From: Bacteroidetes bacterium 37-13
GTDB taxonomy: Bacteria; Bacteroidota; Bacteroidia; Chitinophagales; LD1
Assembly: GCA_001897535.1 (NCBI GenBank)
Contig: MKTC01000006.1
Span: forward strand, 124,001 to 188,000
Length of the DNA: 64,000 nucleotides
Direction: 5' to 3'
Below the pieces are notes generated by a model, which was not told where the DNA came from, did no database searches, and saw nothing but the letters and a program-made list of their open reading frames with translations. Both the position numbers and the translations under genes were made by a program. Shown in pieces: positions 9,001-17,800 of this stretch (the stretch's first letter is position 1; each line of letters starts with the position of its first letter).

Positions 9001-10901
9001 AACTTGTGGTAACTTCTTCGCACACCAATGTAACTTGCTTTGGGTTGAATGATGGCACATTAACCATAAATGTAAGCGGTGGCACACAGCCTTATTCTTA
9101 CTTAGGAAATTCAATTCCTGTGGGAGCTTCTACTTTGCCGAGTTTTTCACCAAACACTTACACAGCAATTATTATTGATGCTAATAATTGTTCAGATACC
9201 ATTACTGAAACAATTACTGAGCCTACACAACTTACACTTGGCGAGCAACATATTGATGCTTCATGTTTTGGAAACAATAACGGAAGTATTGATGTTACAG
9301 TTAATGGTGGCACGCCAACCTACACTTACCATTGGAACGATAGCACCACAACCGAAGATAGAGCAACATTAACTCAAGGAAACTATTCCATCACAGTTAC
9401 TGATGCCAATAATTGTACTGCAACCATTTCTGCCACTATAAATGAACCGGCAGGAGTTCCACTAAGCGTTAGTGCTGCTGATGCCAGTTGTTTTGGCGCA
9501 AACGGCAGCGCAACAGCATCACCTTCCGTTGGGCAATCGCCATACACCTATCAATGGAGTGCAGGAAATTCAACTACTGCAATAGCAGCTTTACCTGCCG
9601 GAAACTACACTGTAACTTCAACAGCTACCGATGGCTGCAAACAAATTGGAAGTTTTGCCATTGCTGAACCAACTCAAATTTCAATTACCAACACAAGCAA
9701 TAATTTAAAATGCAATGGCGACAATTCAGGCAGTATAAAAGTTTCAGCAAGTGGAGGTGTTGGCAATTTAAGTTTCACATGGAATCCTAATGTAAGCTCA
9801 ACCGATAGTGCATCGCAACTTGCTGCCGGAACGTATAACATCATAGTTACCGATGGCAATAATTGTACTTCAACAAATACTGTAACACTGAATGAACCTA
9901 CAACGCTTCAACTTACAGCGTTTCCAACGGCAACTACCTGCAATGGCTTAAGTGATGGAAGTATTTTGAGTAATGCCACCGGAGGAACTCCGACATTTAC
10001 TTACACTGCGACCGATAACACAAACAATTATACTTCCGCAAATGGCATATTCAGCAACCTTGCGGCTGGCGTTTACACTGTGGTTGCAACTGATGTAAAC
10101 GGCTGTACCGTAAGTGCCGCACTCACCATTAACGAACCAACGGCTGTGAGTTACACCTTAAACAATACTGATGCAACTTGCTATCGCTACAGCGATGGTA
10201 TAATTGAAGTTATACCAAGCGGAGGAACTCCCGGTTATCGCCTTTTACGCGATGGAATGGATTCTTCTACAAGTGGTATTTATACCAACTTAGCAGCCGG
10301 AAGTTATTACATAGAAGTAACCGATATGAACGGCTGTTCAGCAACTTTTACCACACAAATTTCTCAACCGGACTCTATCATTTTATCTGCAACACCAAAT
10401 CCACTTTCAACGCCATTAGGCAATCCGATGGATATCAACGTTACTTCAAACCAAGCAGGGAACATTATTTACAGCTGGCTTCCACAAACAGGTTTAAATT
10501 GTTACGACTGCGACAATCCAATCTTTAATGGCATTTCATCTATTGAATATACCGTACTTGTAACAACTGCAAACGGTTGCACGGCAAGTGTTCCATTATC
10601 GGCAACGGTTGTGCCGGATTACACCGTTTATACACCGAATTTTTTCACGCCAAACAATGATGGTTCAAACGATATTTTTAAAGTTTTAGGAAATAAAAAA
10701 GCAGTAAAAGAATTTAGCTTGAAAATATTTAATCGCTGGGGCGAAAAAGTATTTGAGGGAAATGACATGGAAGATGGCTGGGACGGCTTTGCAAATGGCT
10801 CGCTTGCACAGCCCGGAGTTTATGTTTACGAAATGAAAATAGTTTGGATTGATAACTTTAATAGAAACAACTTTAAAGGAACAATTACTTTAGTGCGCTA
10901 A
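6009..10901 (+). CDS. Giant cell-surface adhesin: L-type lectin, PKD, about 15 SprB repeats, type B T9SS signal
   Basis: 1630 residues. A signal peptide (to HIHAQ) is followed by a legume-type lectin domain (about 22-235) with GADGLMFVL and the metal-site-like AVEFDTYQNSSVNDP. A PKD domain follows (about 243-307; WNFGDGG, HTYAVADTYNVTLT). Then come about 15 SprB-type repeats (about 320-1460), each with C-(F/N)-G...NG.I.V..GG..PY.Y.W and ITEP-like joints. The C-terminal 90 residues (FFTPNNDGSNDIF, IFNRWGEKVFEG, PGVYVYEM) are a CHU_C/type B T9SS sorting domain. SprB-like proteins are mobile surface adhesins in gliding Bacteroidota; whether this cell glides cannot be told here. The lectin suggests glycan binding. 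The stop codon abuts the pnuC start codon. Confidence 0.92.
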   Translation: MKKTLHYILGIFYFTFSCHIHAQNYTVLGNAGQLNGCECFRITPDAGNQAGAIFQNKTINLNNSFDFTFSVYFGCHNGGGADGLMFVLTTNPNGLGNTGEGLGYAGNNQPFSFAVEFDTYQNSSVNDPSYHHIAFNSGGQYSHNVAGPVPALPSSASIDDCQYHTVRIVWDVNSNTYSVYLDGTLRLSTVIPNIVQTYFGGNPIVNWGWTAATGGGTNEQNVCVQSISNWVAGINYQSCNLNMQFQDVSTSNAGTIQSWAWNFGDGGTSALQNPTHTYAVADTYNVTLTITDISSCTKSYSHTITIAPNITLTPTLQQPPCNGGSNGNITVAPSGGFGASAGYGGYKYNWSTGQTTATAVGVTAGTYTVTVTDGVCTTTGQYTLNQPTPLTATVTKTDPNCNLANGTATVTVSGGTTPYQYVNWPGLSSTNVASGLGAGTFIPDFKDANGCSSLLQYSATLTNLPCGIQSSTTTTNVTCFNGTNGAATLNVTGGGSSKNINWSNGGSGTTISNLAAGTYTYNYSDNLGNIFSGSVTITQPSAAMSASLTSLDLSCAGKNDGSIIASVTSGGSPNYTYTWSGGLPGNPTQNNLAAGNYSVTITDSKNCTATASGSVSAPPPLVLNITNTVDSCFQAGKGTATANVTGGTTPYLYQWSNIASAQTNLDLDAGNYSVTVTDNKGCTTTGNTTIAQSPAITYTLTPQDINCTGASTGSIQVNVNGGVPTYSYTWNPSTANGNNPQNLTAGKYIVTISDAYNCKKIDSVTLVQPDSALVATSSHTNVTCFGLNNGTLTINVAGGTQPYSYQGNPIPPGTSTLPNLAPNTYAGIITDSKGCKDTITETITEPTQLTVGEQHGNVLCFGGNNANIDITVSGGTPNYTYTWNDSITTEDRSNLTQGNYAVTITDANNCTANITVNITEPTELLASETHQNISCFGGNNGSIDVTVSGGTTPYTFIWNDGNTNEDRTSLTQGNYSVTITDANNCTKTLSITISEPTQLVVTSSHTNVTCFGLNDGTLTINVSGGTQPYSYLGNSIPVGASTLPSFSPNTYTAIIIDANNCSDTITETITEPTQLTLGEQHIDASCFGNNNGSIDVTVNGGTPTYTYHWNDSTTTEDRATLTQGNYSITVTDANNCTATISATINEPAGVPLSVSAADASCFGANGSATASPSVGQSPYTYQWSAGNSTTAIAALPAGNYTVTSTATDGCKQIGSFAIAEPTQISITNTSNNLKCNGDNSGSIKVSASGGVGNLSFTWNPNVSSTDSASQLAAGTYNIIVTDGNNCTSTNTVTLNEPTTLQLTAFPTATTCNGLSDGSILSNATGGTPTFTYTATDNTNNYTSANGIFSNLAAGVYTVVATDVNGCTVSAALTINEPTAVSYTLNNTDATCYRYSDGIIEVIPSGGTPGYRLLRDGMDSSTSGIYTNLAAGSYYIEVTDMNGCSATFTTQISQPDSIILSATPNPLSTPLGNPMDINVTSNQAGNIIYSWLPQTGLNCYDCDNPIFNGISSIEYTVLVTTANGCTASVPLSATVVPDYTVYTPNFFTPNNDGSNDIFKVLGNKKAVKEFSLKIFNRWGEKVFEGNDMEDGWDGFANGSLAQPGVYVYEMKIVWIDNFNRNNFKGTITLVR
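8328..9458 (+). repeat. Higher-order SprB repeat block A-B-B-A-B inside the adhesin gene
   Basis: Two subtypes of SprB repeat alternate in frame: A1 8328-8555, B1 8556-8780, B2 8781-9005, A2 9006-9233, B3 9234-9458. Both A units are 228 bases, and all three B units are 225 bases. A units share SSHTNVTCFGLN and the insert PYSY.GN.IP.G.STLP. B units share E-(D)-R..LTQGNY and ITDANNCT-like ends. The pair A1B1 and the pair A2B3 are both exactly 453 bases long, which points to segmental duplication within the gene. Confidence 0.9.
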
Positions 10902-11501
10902 ATGAACACCGCACTTTTTATTGAAATTATAGCTGTAGCGTTATCACTTTTATATGTATGGTTAGCAGCAAAAGAAAATAAATGGTGTTGGCTTTTCGGA
11001 GGAATTGGTTCTGCAATATACGTTTATATCAACTTCACTTCGCATTTATATTACGATACTTTATTGCAGTTGTATTATGTTTTAGTTGCTGTTTACGGAC
11101 TTTTGCATTGGAATAAAACAAACACAAAATCACAAGTAGAAGTAAGGCCGATTTCAAAACAAAATTTGGTATTTGTGTTGGCATTATCTGCTATTGCTAC
11201 CTACTTTTTGGGCGAATGGAGCAAAGCACATATTGCACAAAATACTTCGCATTTAGATGCCGGAGTAACTATTTTTAGTTTAGTAGCTACATGGCTCACT
11301 GCACGAAAAATTTTAGAGAGCTGGCTGCTTTGGATTGCAATAGATATTGCTGCAACTTTTATGTATTATTTAAAAGGGCTTCACGCAACTACCTTGCTCT
11401 ATATTCTATTTACAATTATGGCAGTTTATGGTTATTTTAAATGGAAGAAAACTGCTTCAACTAAGGGCGAAAATCAGGATTTGCAGCACGCTTCTTCTTA
11501 G
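10902..11501 (+). CDS. pnuC: PnuC-family nicotinamide riboside/mononucleotide transporter
   Basis: 199 residues with six to seven hydrophobic segments and no signal peptide. The patterns LLYVWLAAKENKWCWLFG and YYDTLLQLYYVLVAVYGL are typical of PnuC, inner-membrane proteins that bring in nicotinamide riboside for NAD synthesis by facilitated diffusion. Family length is about 200, so it is complete. The ATG directly follows the TAA of the giant adhesin, so the two are probably cotranscribed and perhaps translationally coupled, an odd pairing of functions. No NadR-like kinase is nearby. The last 41 bases overlap the 3' end of the convergent gene. Confidence 0.87.
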   Translation: MNTALFIEIIAVALSLLYVWLAAKENKWCWLFGGIGSAIYVYINFTSHLYYDTLLQLYYVLVAVYGLLHWNKTNTKSQVEVRPISKQNLVFVLALSAIATYFLGEWSKAHIAQNTSHLDAGVTIFSLVATWLTARKILESWLLWIAIDIAATFMYYLKGLHATTLLYILFTIMAVYGYFKWKKTASTKGENQDLQHASS

Positions 11502-12039
11502 TTTTTTGGTATAGAAACGATATTGGGTTTGTAAATTTAGGTCGCGGCACATTGGTTGAATATTTAGGCGGTGCAATTCCGGGAAGCACAACTTTGTTCA
11601 CCTCTTTTGCTTCCATAAACGCTTGCTTAAATTCCTCTTTTGAGTGATAAGGATAAATAGTTACCTCCTTTAGTTTTACGAAATCTTTAATCAATTCCAC
11701 ATAAATATTGTAAATAGAATCTTTCGGAATTTTACTCACCGGAAGCGTTTTAGAAATATAGCCTAAAGAAGAAAATCTAAGTGTATCAGTTGGAAAAACA
11801 TACATAGAAAAAACACCTTCAATATCAGCTGTAACGCCAGTTCGTTTACTTGTTAGAGTTACATTCAACTTTGGAATAGCATCATGCGTTTGCAAATCGG
11901 CAACGCGGCCTTTTATTAAAAAAGTACCTTCTTGGAAATCGAAATTCAACTGCGCCTGCACACCAAAAATGTTTATAGCAAAAGCAATTGCCACACACAG
12001 TTTCAGTTTCCTCCAAGCCGAATTCAATTTGCAGTTCAT
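11461..12039 (-). CDS. Carboxypeptidase-regulatory-like domain protein (secreted)
   Basis: 192 residues from the preferred ATG at 12039, which gives MNCKLNSAWRKLKLCVAIAF and a signal peptide ending at GVQAQ. The frame also opens at 12081, but that start lacks a signal-peptide-like N-terminus. Residues about 35-115 (FLIKGRVADLQTHDAIPKLNV ... GVFSMYVFPTDTLRFSSLGY) form a CarboxypepD_reg-like beta-sandwich of the type found at the N-terminus of TonB receptors, here without a receptor. The tail is basic. Function unknown; in this phylum such small proteins are usually periplasmic or outer-membrane linked. It overlaps the 3' end of pnuC by 41 bases in antisense. Confidence 0.75.
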   Translation of the reverse strand: MNCKLNSAWRKLKLCVAIAFAINIFGVQAQLNFDFQEGTFLIKGRVADLQTHDAIPKLNVTLTSKRTGVTADIEGVFSMYVFPTDTLRFSSLGYISKTLPVSKIPKDSIYNIYVELIKDFVKLKEVTIYPYHSKEEFKQAFMEAKEVNKVVLPGIAPPKYSTNVPRPKFTNPISFLYQKTKKKRAANPDFRP

Positions 12040-12178
12040 TATATTTTGAAAACGCAAATAACGCAAAGCCCATGAAACCATTCAATAAATGTTGTGAAAA
12101 TGAATTGGCAAATTTGAGCAATACGAAAAAACTAAGCGCTGTATTTCGCAGTATTAAATCATTTCACAACTTAGCAGC

Positions 12179-12784
12179 ATGAAAATAATTTGCATCGGTA
12201 GAAATTACGTTGATCATATTCACGAATTGCAAAATGCCATTCCTGAAAATCCCGTAATTTTTATGAAACCTAACACTGCGATTTTAAAAGATAATAAACC
12301 ATTTTTTTACCCTGAATGGAGCAGTGAAATTCATTATGAAACTGAATTAGTTCTAAAAATTTCAAAGCAAGGGAAATACATTCAAGAAAAATTTGCACAC
12401 AAATATTACCAAGAAATTGGCTTGGGAATAGATTTTACCGCACGTGATTTGCAAAACAACTTAAAGGCAAAAGGCTTACCTTGGGAAATAGCAAAAGCAT
12501 TTGATAGCAGTGCTGTGGTTGGCAATTTCGTTGATAAAGCAAAACTCTCCTCTCCTATTTTATTTCATCTCTTGCTCAACGGCAATAAAGTTCAAACAGG
12601 CAACTCTTCTTTAATGCTTTATTCTTTCGATAAAATCATTAGCTATATTTCTCAATTTTTCACCTTGCAATTGGGTGATTTAATTTATACCGGAACGCCT
12701 GCCGGAGTAGGTAAAATTGCTATTGGCGACAAACTCGAAGGCTTTCTGGAAGAACAAAAAATGTTTGAGTGCGAAATAAAATAA
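12179..12784 (+). CDS. Fumarylacetoacetate hydrolase (FAH) family protein
   Basis: 201 residues, cytoplasmic. It starts MKIICIGRNYVDHIHEL and carries the family landmarks: FMKPNTAIL, the metal-binding acidic pair in HYETELVLKI, GIDFTARDLQ, KAFDSSAVVG and the late GDLIYTGTPAGVG. Short FAH-family members of this form act on small keto-acids (acylpyruvase or oxaloacetate-decarboxylase-like activity); the exact substrate is not visible. Stand-alone gene whose stop is 10 bases from the convergent barrel gene. Confidence 0.88.
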   Translation: MKIICIGRNYVDHIHELQNAIPENPVIFMKPNTAILKDNKPFFYPEWSSEIHYETELVLKISKQGKYIQEKFAHKYYQEIGLGIDFTARDLQNNLKAKGLPWEIAKAFDSSAVVGNFVDKAKLSSPILFHLLLNGNKVQTGNSSLMLYSFDKIISYISQFFTLQLGDLIYTGTPAGVGKIAIGDKLEGFLEEQKMFECEIK

Positions 12785-12794
12785 TCGCTATCTG

Positions 12795-13823
12795 CTATTG
12801 ATGAACAGGCACAAATTGTTTGTTCTTTTTCTTTTTCCAAGCGGTGTTGTTTATGGTAAAAGTTAAGCCAACATTAAAGCCAAAAGCACTAAAGTTTGCG
12901 GCACTTCTAAGCACTTGGCGCGGTTTATCTTCATCTACAACTTTATCTCCTGGTTGAGCCATAAGTTTTCTCTTCTTACCATAAATTGTTGTGTTACTAT
13001 TTTCGTCTAATTTATCTACAAATTCGGTAGTAGAGCTATACTTTGAAAATGTAGGCAACATATCTGAAGTTTCTCCATTAAAAGTTAAGTCGTAGCGCTT
13101 TAAAGAATTTTCACCAATACGTACAAACAAATAATTCCCCAGCACTTCGCCATACACTCGCAGCCATTTTGTGATGTTATAGCCAACACCAATAGAGCCG
13201 TTAAACCCAATTGAGGCAACTGATTCTGTTTCGGTTCTTATTTTGGCAGAAGCTGGCATTTTAGTCAGCAAAAAATTAGAACTTGTAATATCTAATTCAT
13301 GTATTGTTTTTCCCCAAACAGGAAGTGTGAGTGCAAAACGACCAAATGGCACAACCTTTGCGCCAGGCTTGCAAGCGTGAATACGAATACCCGGGCTAAG
13401 CGTAACGCCATAAGACCAAGTGTTTGTAACAATGCTTGCATTATTTCCCAACACCGTTGGATCATCGTAAACAGATTTGCCATTTAATTTTTTTCCAATC
13501 AAACCACCAAAGCCCATTTCTACACCAATATAATTAGTAATCATGTAGCCCACAACCGCATTTATATTACCTCCGGTTGCATAACCTTGATATTTATTTG
13601 CTTGAAATTTTAGCGAGGCACTATCACTAATATTTTGATTTATCAATGGTACAATAACACTATTTGCAGGGTCTGTTCCGCTCGGTTGAAAGGTTAATAC
13701 TTGTAAGTTTTGTTGCGGTGCCGACCAGCCGTATCCACCTGAAATATTAAAGTAAAGACCTGGTTGTGCAAATAAAAAAGCAACACTAAAAATTGCTGCA
13801 ATGGAGAGTAATTCTTTTTTCAT
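12795..13823 (-). CDS. Outer-membrane beta-barrel protein with signal peptide
   Basis: 342 residues from the ATG at 13823 (MKKELLSIAAIFSVAFLFAQ, a clear signal peptide). The longer frame from 13883 adds 20 residues that would bury that peptide. The mature part is rich in glycine and aromatic residues in alternating strands (GGYGWSAP, GYMITNYIGVEMGFGGLIG, YGVTLSPGIRIH, GYNITKWLRVYGEVLGNYLF, FGFNVGLTFTIN), as in OmpW/OprF-like eight- to ten-stranded barrels. The substrate is unknown. It is convergent with the FAH gene and divergent from the membrane-fusion gene. Confidence 0.75.
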   Translation of the reverse strand: MKKELLSIAAIFSVAFLFAQPGLYFNISGGYGWSAPQQNLQVLTFQPSGTDPANSVIVPLINQNISDSASLKFQANKYQGYATGGNINAVVGYMITNYIGVEMGFGGLIGKKLNGKSVYDDPTVLGNNASIVTNTWSYGVTLSPGIRIHACKPGAKVVPFGRFALTLPVWGKTIHELDITSSNFLLTKMPASAKIRTETESVASIGFNGSIGVGYNITKWLRVYGEVLGNYLFVRIGENSLKRYDLTFNGETSDMLPTFSKYSSTTEFVDKLDENSNTTIYGKKRKLMAQPGDKVVDEDKPRQVLRSAANFSAFGFNVGLTFTINNTAWKKKKNKQFVPVHQ

Positions 13824-14060
13824 AAATATTTCGTTTATACCTGAGGGTGAAAGAAACATTTTAGTGCATAATGAACAAAACAATTTTCAAATACTTCTGC
13901 GCGGCTGTTAATTCAGGTTAAATGAATTATACAATTCTAATTTAAAGTTTCCTCCAAAAGGTAATAGCATCAACACTTTCAACACTATTAAAATATAGAA
14001 AGTTTTACTGCGGCATTCTATATTTTAGTAAAAACAAGTTTGATATAATAAACTTACAGC

Positions 14061-15116
14061 ATGAAATCTTGGATATTTTTTGGCTCTATCGTTGCCTTAT
14101 TAGCTGGAATTATTGTGTACAACAAAGTATTAAATGCCGATGAAAGCAAAGGTGGATTTGGTGCTATGGGAGGAGCACAAAAACCACTTTCTGTAACTGC
14201 ATTAATTGCTGAACCGCAAAATGTTTCAAACAATATTGTTGCCACCGGAACATTAACCGCTTTAGACGAAGTTGAATTAAAGCCCGAAACTTCCGGCAAA
14301 ATTGTAATGTTGAATATCAACGAAGGGCAATACGTTGCCAAAGGAACTTTAATGCTAAAAATAAACGATGCTGAGTTACAAGCACAACTTAAAAAATTAG
14401 AACTACAAAAAGATGTAGCCAATAGAAACGAAGAAAGACTAAGAAAGCTCTTGGCAATAAATGGTGTAGGACAACAGGATTACGACATTGCATTAAATCA
14501 ATACAACAATGTAATTTCTGATATTCAATTACTAAAAGCACAAATAGCAAAAACAGAAATTCGTGCGCCATTTTCGGGCAAAGTTGGTTTGCGCAATGTG
14601 AGCGATGGTGCAGTAATTACCCAAGGAAATACAGTAGCAACTCTGGTGAACACAGATAAACTTCGCGTAGATTTTTTTGTGCCTGAACGCTATGCCGGAA
14701 TAGTTTCAAACGGCAAACAAGTGAGTTTAGAAATTGATGGCATTAAAGAACCAATACAAGCAAAAGTGATAGCCACAGAATCTAAAATTGATTTGGCATC
14801 AAGAAATATAAAAGTGAGAGCAGAGGTAATAAATAACAAAAAACTTATTCCGGGTTCTTTTGCAAAAGTAAAATTGAATGTGAATTCAGACAATACAATT
14901 ATGCTTCCATCGTATCTTTTAATTGCTGAAGCACGCGGCAAAAAAGCAATGCGCTATGAAAGTGGAAAGGCGATTCCTGTGCAAGTAGAAACAGGCTTAA
15001 GAACAGAAGATAAAGTGCAAATTCTTTCAGGTATAAATGCGGGAGATACAATAATTAGCAGTGGTATTATGTTCTTAAAACCTGATGCAAAAGTTGCCAT
15101 ATCTAAAATAGAATAA
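14061..15116 (+). CDS. RND-efflux periplasmic adaptor (membrane fusion protein)
   Basis: 351 residues with an N-terminal anchor (WIFFGSIVALLAGIIVYNKVL). The barrel/lipoyl/hairpin order of the AcrA/MdtA family is visible: ALDEVELKPETSGKI and NEGQYVAKGTLML (lipoyl half, about 75-105), a coiled-coil hairpin (about 110-165), TEIRAPFSGKVGLRNVSDGA (second lipoyl half, about 170-190), then a beta-barrel and a membrane-proximal domain. Such adaptors bridge an RND pump and a TolC-like channel. Here neither gene is adjacent: the neighbours are a barrel protein and glutamate dehydrogenase, both on the other strand, so the partner pump must be elsewhere. Confidence 0.87.
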   Translation: MKSWIFFGSIVALLAGIIVYNKVLNADESKGGFGAMGGAQKPLSVTALIAEPQNVSNNIVATGTLTALDEVELKPETSGKIVMLNINEGQYVAKGTLMLKINDAELQAQLKKLELQKDVANRNEERLRKLLAINGVGQQDYDIALNQYNNVISDIQLLKAQIAKTEIRAPFSGKVGLRNVSDGAVITQGNTVATLVNTDKLRVDFFVPERYAGIVSNGKQVSLEIDGIKEPIQAKVIATESKIDLASRNIKVRAEVINNKKLIPGSFAKVKLNVNSDNTIMLPSYLLIAEARGKKAMRYESGKAIPVQVETGLRTEDKVQILSGINAGDTIISSGIMFLKPDAKVAISKIE

Positions 15117-15142
15117 TAGTAAATAGAACTTTATTATACATA

Positions 15143-15176
15143 AAAAAAAGCCGGAATAAATCCGGCTTTTTTTATG
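15143..15176. terminator. Bidirectional rho-independent terminator
   Basis: Stem aaagccgga / tccggcttt around a five-base loop, with an A run before and T run after, between the convergent adaptor and glutamate dehydrogenase genes. Confidence 0.88.
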
Positions 15177-15194
15177 GGTTGAAACAATAAAATA

Positions 15195-16625
15195 TCAAGG
15201 GAAAATACCCAAGGCTGCATAAGCATTTTTAATCTTATTTATTGACAAGGCAAAAGCGGCTGTACGCAAATCCGGAATTTTCTTATTACTGCGTTTAAAC
15301 TCGCGAATATCATGATAAGCAGAAATCATAGTATCTTCCAAACCGGAATTTACTAAGTCTATTTCACCGGCACCGCGCACAACAGTTTCAACTTGTAAAC
15401 GTGTAGCTTTTTTGCCTGAAAGATCTTCAATTAACTTTATCATGTTTTCTTGAGTTTCTTCTTCAAAACGCTTTTGCATTCTTCCAAATCTCACATGCGA
15501 TAAGTTTTTCAGCCACTCAAAGTAACTTACTGTTACACCACCTGCATTTGCATAAATATCAGGAATAATTAACACACCTTTTTTATTCAGAATTTCTTCT
15601 GCTTCCGGTGTTGTAGGTCCGTTTGCAGCTTCGCAAATTATCTTTGCCTTTATGCGTGGTGCATTTTCTCCTGTTAATTGTTTTTCAAGCGCAGCAGGAA
15701 TTAAAATGTCGCATTCCAATTCTAATGCTTCACTATTCTTTTTTAGATTTTTTGCACCGGGAAAATCAGTAATTTTTCCGGTAGCTTTTCTGTGTTCTAA
15801 AACTGCTTCAGGATCTAATCCTTTTGCATTAAATATTGCGCCTTCATTCTCTGCAATTGAAATAATTTTAGCTCCATATTTTACAATAAATTTTGCTGTA
15901 TTGTAGCCTACATTTCCCAATCCTTGAATTACAACCGTTTTTCCTTCTAACCCGGTGGTGAGTCCTAATTTTTTCATGTCATCTGCATAGCTGCAAACTT
16001 GGTTCAAAGCATATACCACGCCTCTTCCTGTGGCTTCTGTTCTGCCCTTTATTCCGTTTAAATGAATTGGCTTTCCCGTAACACAAGCATAAGCATCTAC
16101 ATCATTATTATTCATTGAGGCAAAAGTATCAACCACCCAGCCCATTTCGCGTTCACCTGTTCCATAATCAGGAGCCGGCACATCTAAGCCCGGACCAATC
16201 ATGTTCTTCTTCATCAATTCATAAGTGTATCTGCGTGTAATAGACTCCAACACTTCTACCGGAGTATTGCGTGGGCTAATTTTAATACCTCCTTTTGCTC
16301 CTCCAAATGGAACATCTACAATGGCGCATTTGTAAGTCATTAGTGCTGCCAAAGCCATCACTTCATCTTGATCTACATGAAGGCTAAAGCGAATACCGCC
16401 TTTCGTGGGCATTCTGTGATGACTATGCTGTACACGATACGCTTCAATTACTTTTACTTCTTTTCCCCATTTCACAGGAAAGTTTACGCGATAAATACTG
16501 TTACAAACTTTTATTTGCTCTAAAAGTCCTTCCGGGCAATCGGTGAATGGTGCAGCTTTATCAAAATAGTAGGAAACACTTTGCGAGAAACTAAGTTCTG
16601 CAAGTTCTTTTTTAGTTAATGCCAT
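15195..16625 (-). CDS. gdhA: Glu/Leu/Phe/Val dehydrogenase family (glutamate dehydrogenase)
   Basis: 476 residues, cytoplasmic. The N-terminal dimerisation/catalytic domain has [14 protein letters not shown] and the catalytic-lysine motif PFGGAKGGI. The C-terminal Rossmann domain begins at [16 protein letters not shown]. Together these are diagnostic of the ELFV dehydrogenase family; length and the Bacteroidota context favour glutamate dehydrogenase (glutamate to 2-oxoglutarate plus ammonia, NAD(P)-linked). Leucine or other amino-acid specificity cannot be excluded by eye. Monocistronic. A TAnnTTTG match (TATTTTTG, 16688-16695 minus) lies about 60 bases upstream of the start, but I see no clear -33 box. 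The product links to the glutamine synthetase at the window start only by pathway. Confidence 0.88.
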   Translation of the reverse strand: MALTKKELAELSFSQSVSYYFDKAAPFTDCPEGLLEQIKVCNSIYRVNFPVKWGKEVKVIEAYRVQHSHHRMPTKGGIRFSLHVDQDEVMALAALMTYKCAIVDVPFGGAKGGIKISPRNTPVEVLESITRRYTYELMKKNMIGPGLDVPAPDYGTGEREMGWVVDTFASMNNNDVDAYACVTGKPIHLNGIKGRTEATGRGVVYALNQVCSYADDMKKLGLTTGLEGKTVVIQGLGNVGYNTAKFIVKYGAKIISIAENEGAIFNAKGLDPEAVLEHRKATGKITDFPGAKNLKKNSEALELECDILIPAALEKQLTGENAPRIKAKIICEAANGPTTPEAEEILNKKGVLIIPDIYANAGGVTVSYFEWLKNLSHVRFGRMQKRFEEETQENMIKLIEDLSGKKATRLQVETVVRGAGEIDLVNSGLEDTMISAYHDIREFKRSNKKIPDLRTAAFALSINKIKNAYAALGIFP

Positions 16626-16813
16626 TTTTTTTGTTTTCGTTTAATAATCCGTTTACAAAGCAAATGGAAACACATTTTTCCGATTTTCAAAAATAATAAA
16701 GAACATAGTGCATAAAGTTTTCAATTCTATAATACAATGTGTACAGTATTACCAATTAAACCAAATGCTTTTTGAAAAGTAATAGAAAAGTAAGATGTTC
16801 GTTTCCAATAATT

Positions 16814-17782
16814 ATGCGATTTTTTATATCACTTTTGGTTTCTTTGGTTTCATGTATTTTGTTTGCACAGCAACCTAAAACTGTTGCAGCAAAGAGCCTT
16901 CCACAACGCCCATCGCTTACAAAACACGATTTAAAAGAAATTCAAAAAATAGAAGATACGCTGCGTATTTTAAGCTACAATACTTTAAATGATTCTACCA
17001 ATGAAGGTAGAAAAAAGGCTTGCTACACCATGATTCCAACTTTAGTGCGCGCACTAAAAATCAACAATTCATTTTACTATCATTTCGATTCAGTTTTAAG
17101 CATTTCAAAAGTTTATGCACCGGATAGCACTTTTAGAATTTTCACTTGGCAAATGCAGCAAAATAATGCCTTTAGATATTATGGTGTAATTCAAATGCGC
17201 TCAAGTGAAATGAAAATTTTTCCGTTGGTAGATAATGGTGATACTATGAAGTTGCACACACAACAAATTTTAAGCAACAATAATTGGTACGGTTGTCTTT
17301 ATTACAACATTTTACTTCATGTAGCGAATAAGAAAAAATACTATACGCTTTTTGGTTACGAGCGCGGTGATTTTCTTACCAAAAGAAAGATATTAGATGT
17401 GCTTTCTTTTGATGATAAAAAGCAACCTAAATTTGGTGCACCATTATTTTTTAAACACGAAGGAGATAGCGCTAAGCCAATACGTATTGATACTTTTAAC
17501 CGCTATTTTATTGAATATAAATGGAAGGCAGACCCAACCATGAATTATGATAAAAAGCTGGATTTAATTGTTTTCGACCACTTGGTCCCGCCAAACGATA
17601 TTGCGCGCAATACTTATTTTACTTATGTGCAAGATGGCACTTATGAAGGTTTTAAATGGGTAAATAATCATTGGAGTTGGTTAGAAAAAGTTTTCACTTA
17701 CTCTATTGATGAAAGTGATAATCCGCCAATTCCTTCACCGCTTTTTGGAACACCAAATAAGCAACCAGAATTGCCGAAATAG
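16814..17782 (+). CDS. Secreted protein of unknown function
   Basis: 322 residues from the ATG at 16814 (MRFFISLLVSLVSCILFAQQ, a signal peptide). The frame also opens at a TTG at 16772, which is less likely. I do not recognise the family. The mature protein is rich in Tyr, Phe and Asp, with no cysteine pattern, repeat or catalytic motif I can name (NNWYGCLYYNILLH, FNRYFIEYKWKADPTMNY, HWSWLEKVFTYSIDE). It ends in a proline-rich tail. No T9SS domain. It ends 18 bases from convergent gatB. Confidence 0.7.
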   Translation: MRFFISLLVSLVSCILFAQQPKTVAAKSLPQRPSLTKHDLKEIQKIEDTLRILSYNTLNDSTNEGRKKACYTMIPTLVRALKINNSFYYHFDSVLSISKVYAPDSTFRIFTWQMQQNNAFRYYGVIQMRSSEMKIFPLVDNGDTMKLHTQQILSNNNWYGCLYYNILLHVANKKKYYTLFGYERGDFLTKRKILDVLSFDDKKQPKFGAPLFFKHEGDSAKPIRIDTFNRYFIEYKWKADPTMNYDKKLDLIVFDHLVPPNDIARNTYFTYVQDGTYEGFKWVNNHWSWLEKVFTYSIDESDNPPIPSPLFGTPNKQPELPK

Positions 17783-17800
17783 ATTGTGTTTGTTTTGAAT

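Noticed and set aside
6960-10390. Tandem repeats that might be a CRISPR array or minisatellite
   Set aside because: They are in frame, 200-250 bases long, diverged, and encode SprB-type protein repeats.
14054-14422. A 122-codon antisense open frame in the adaptor gene
   Set aside because: Antisense to well-conserved lipoyl/hairpin codons; low-complexity product.
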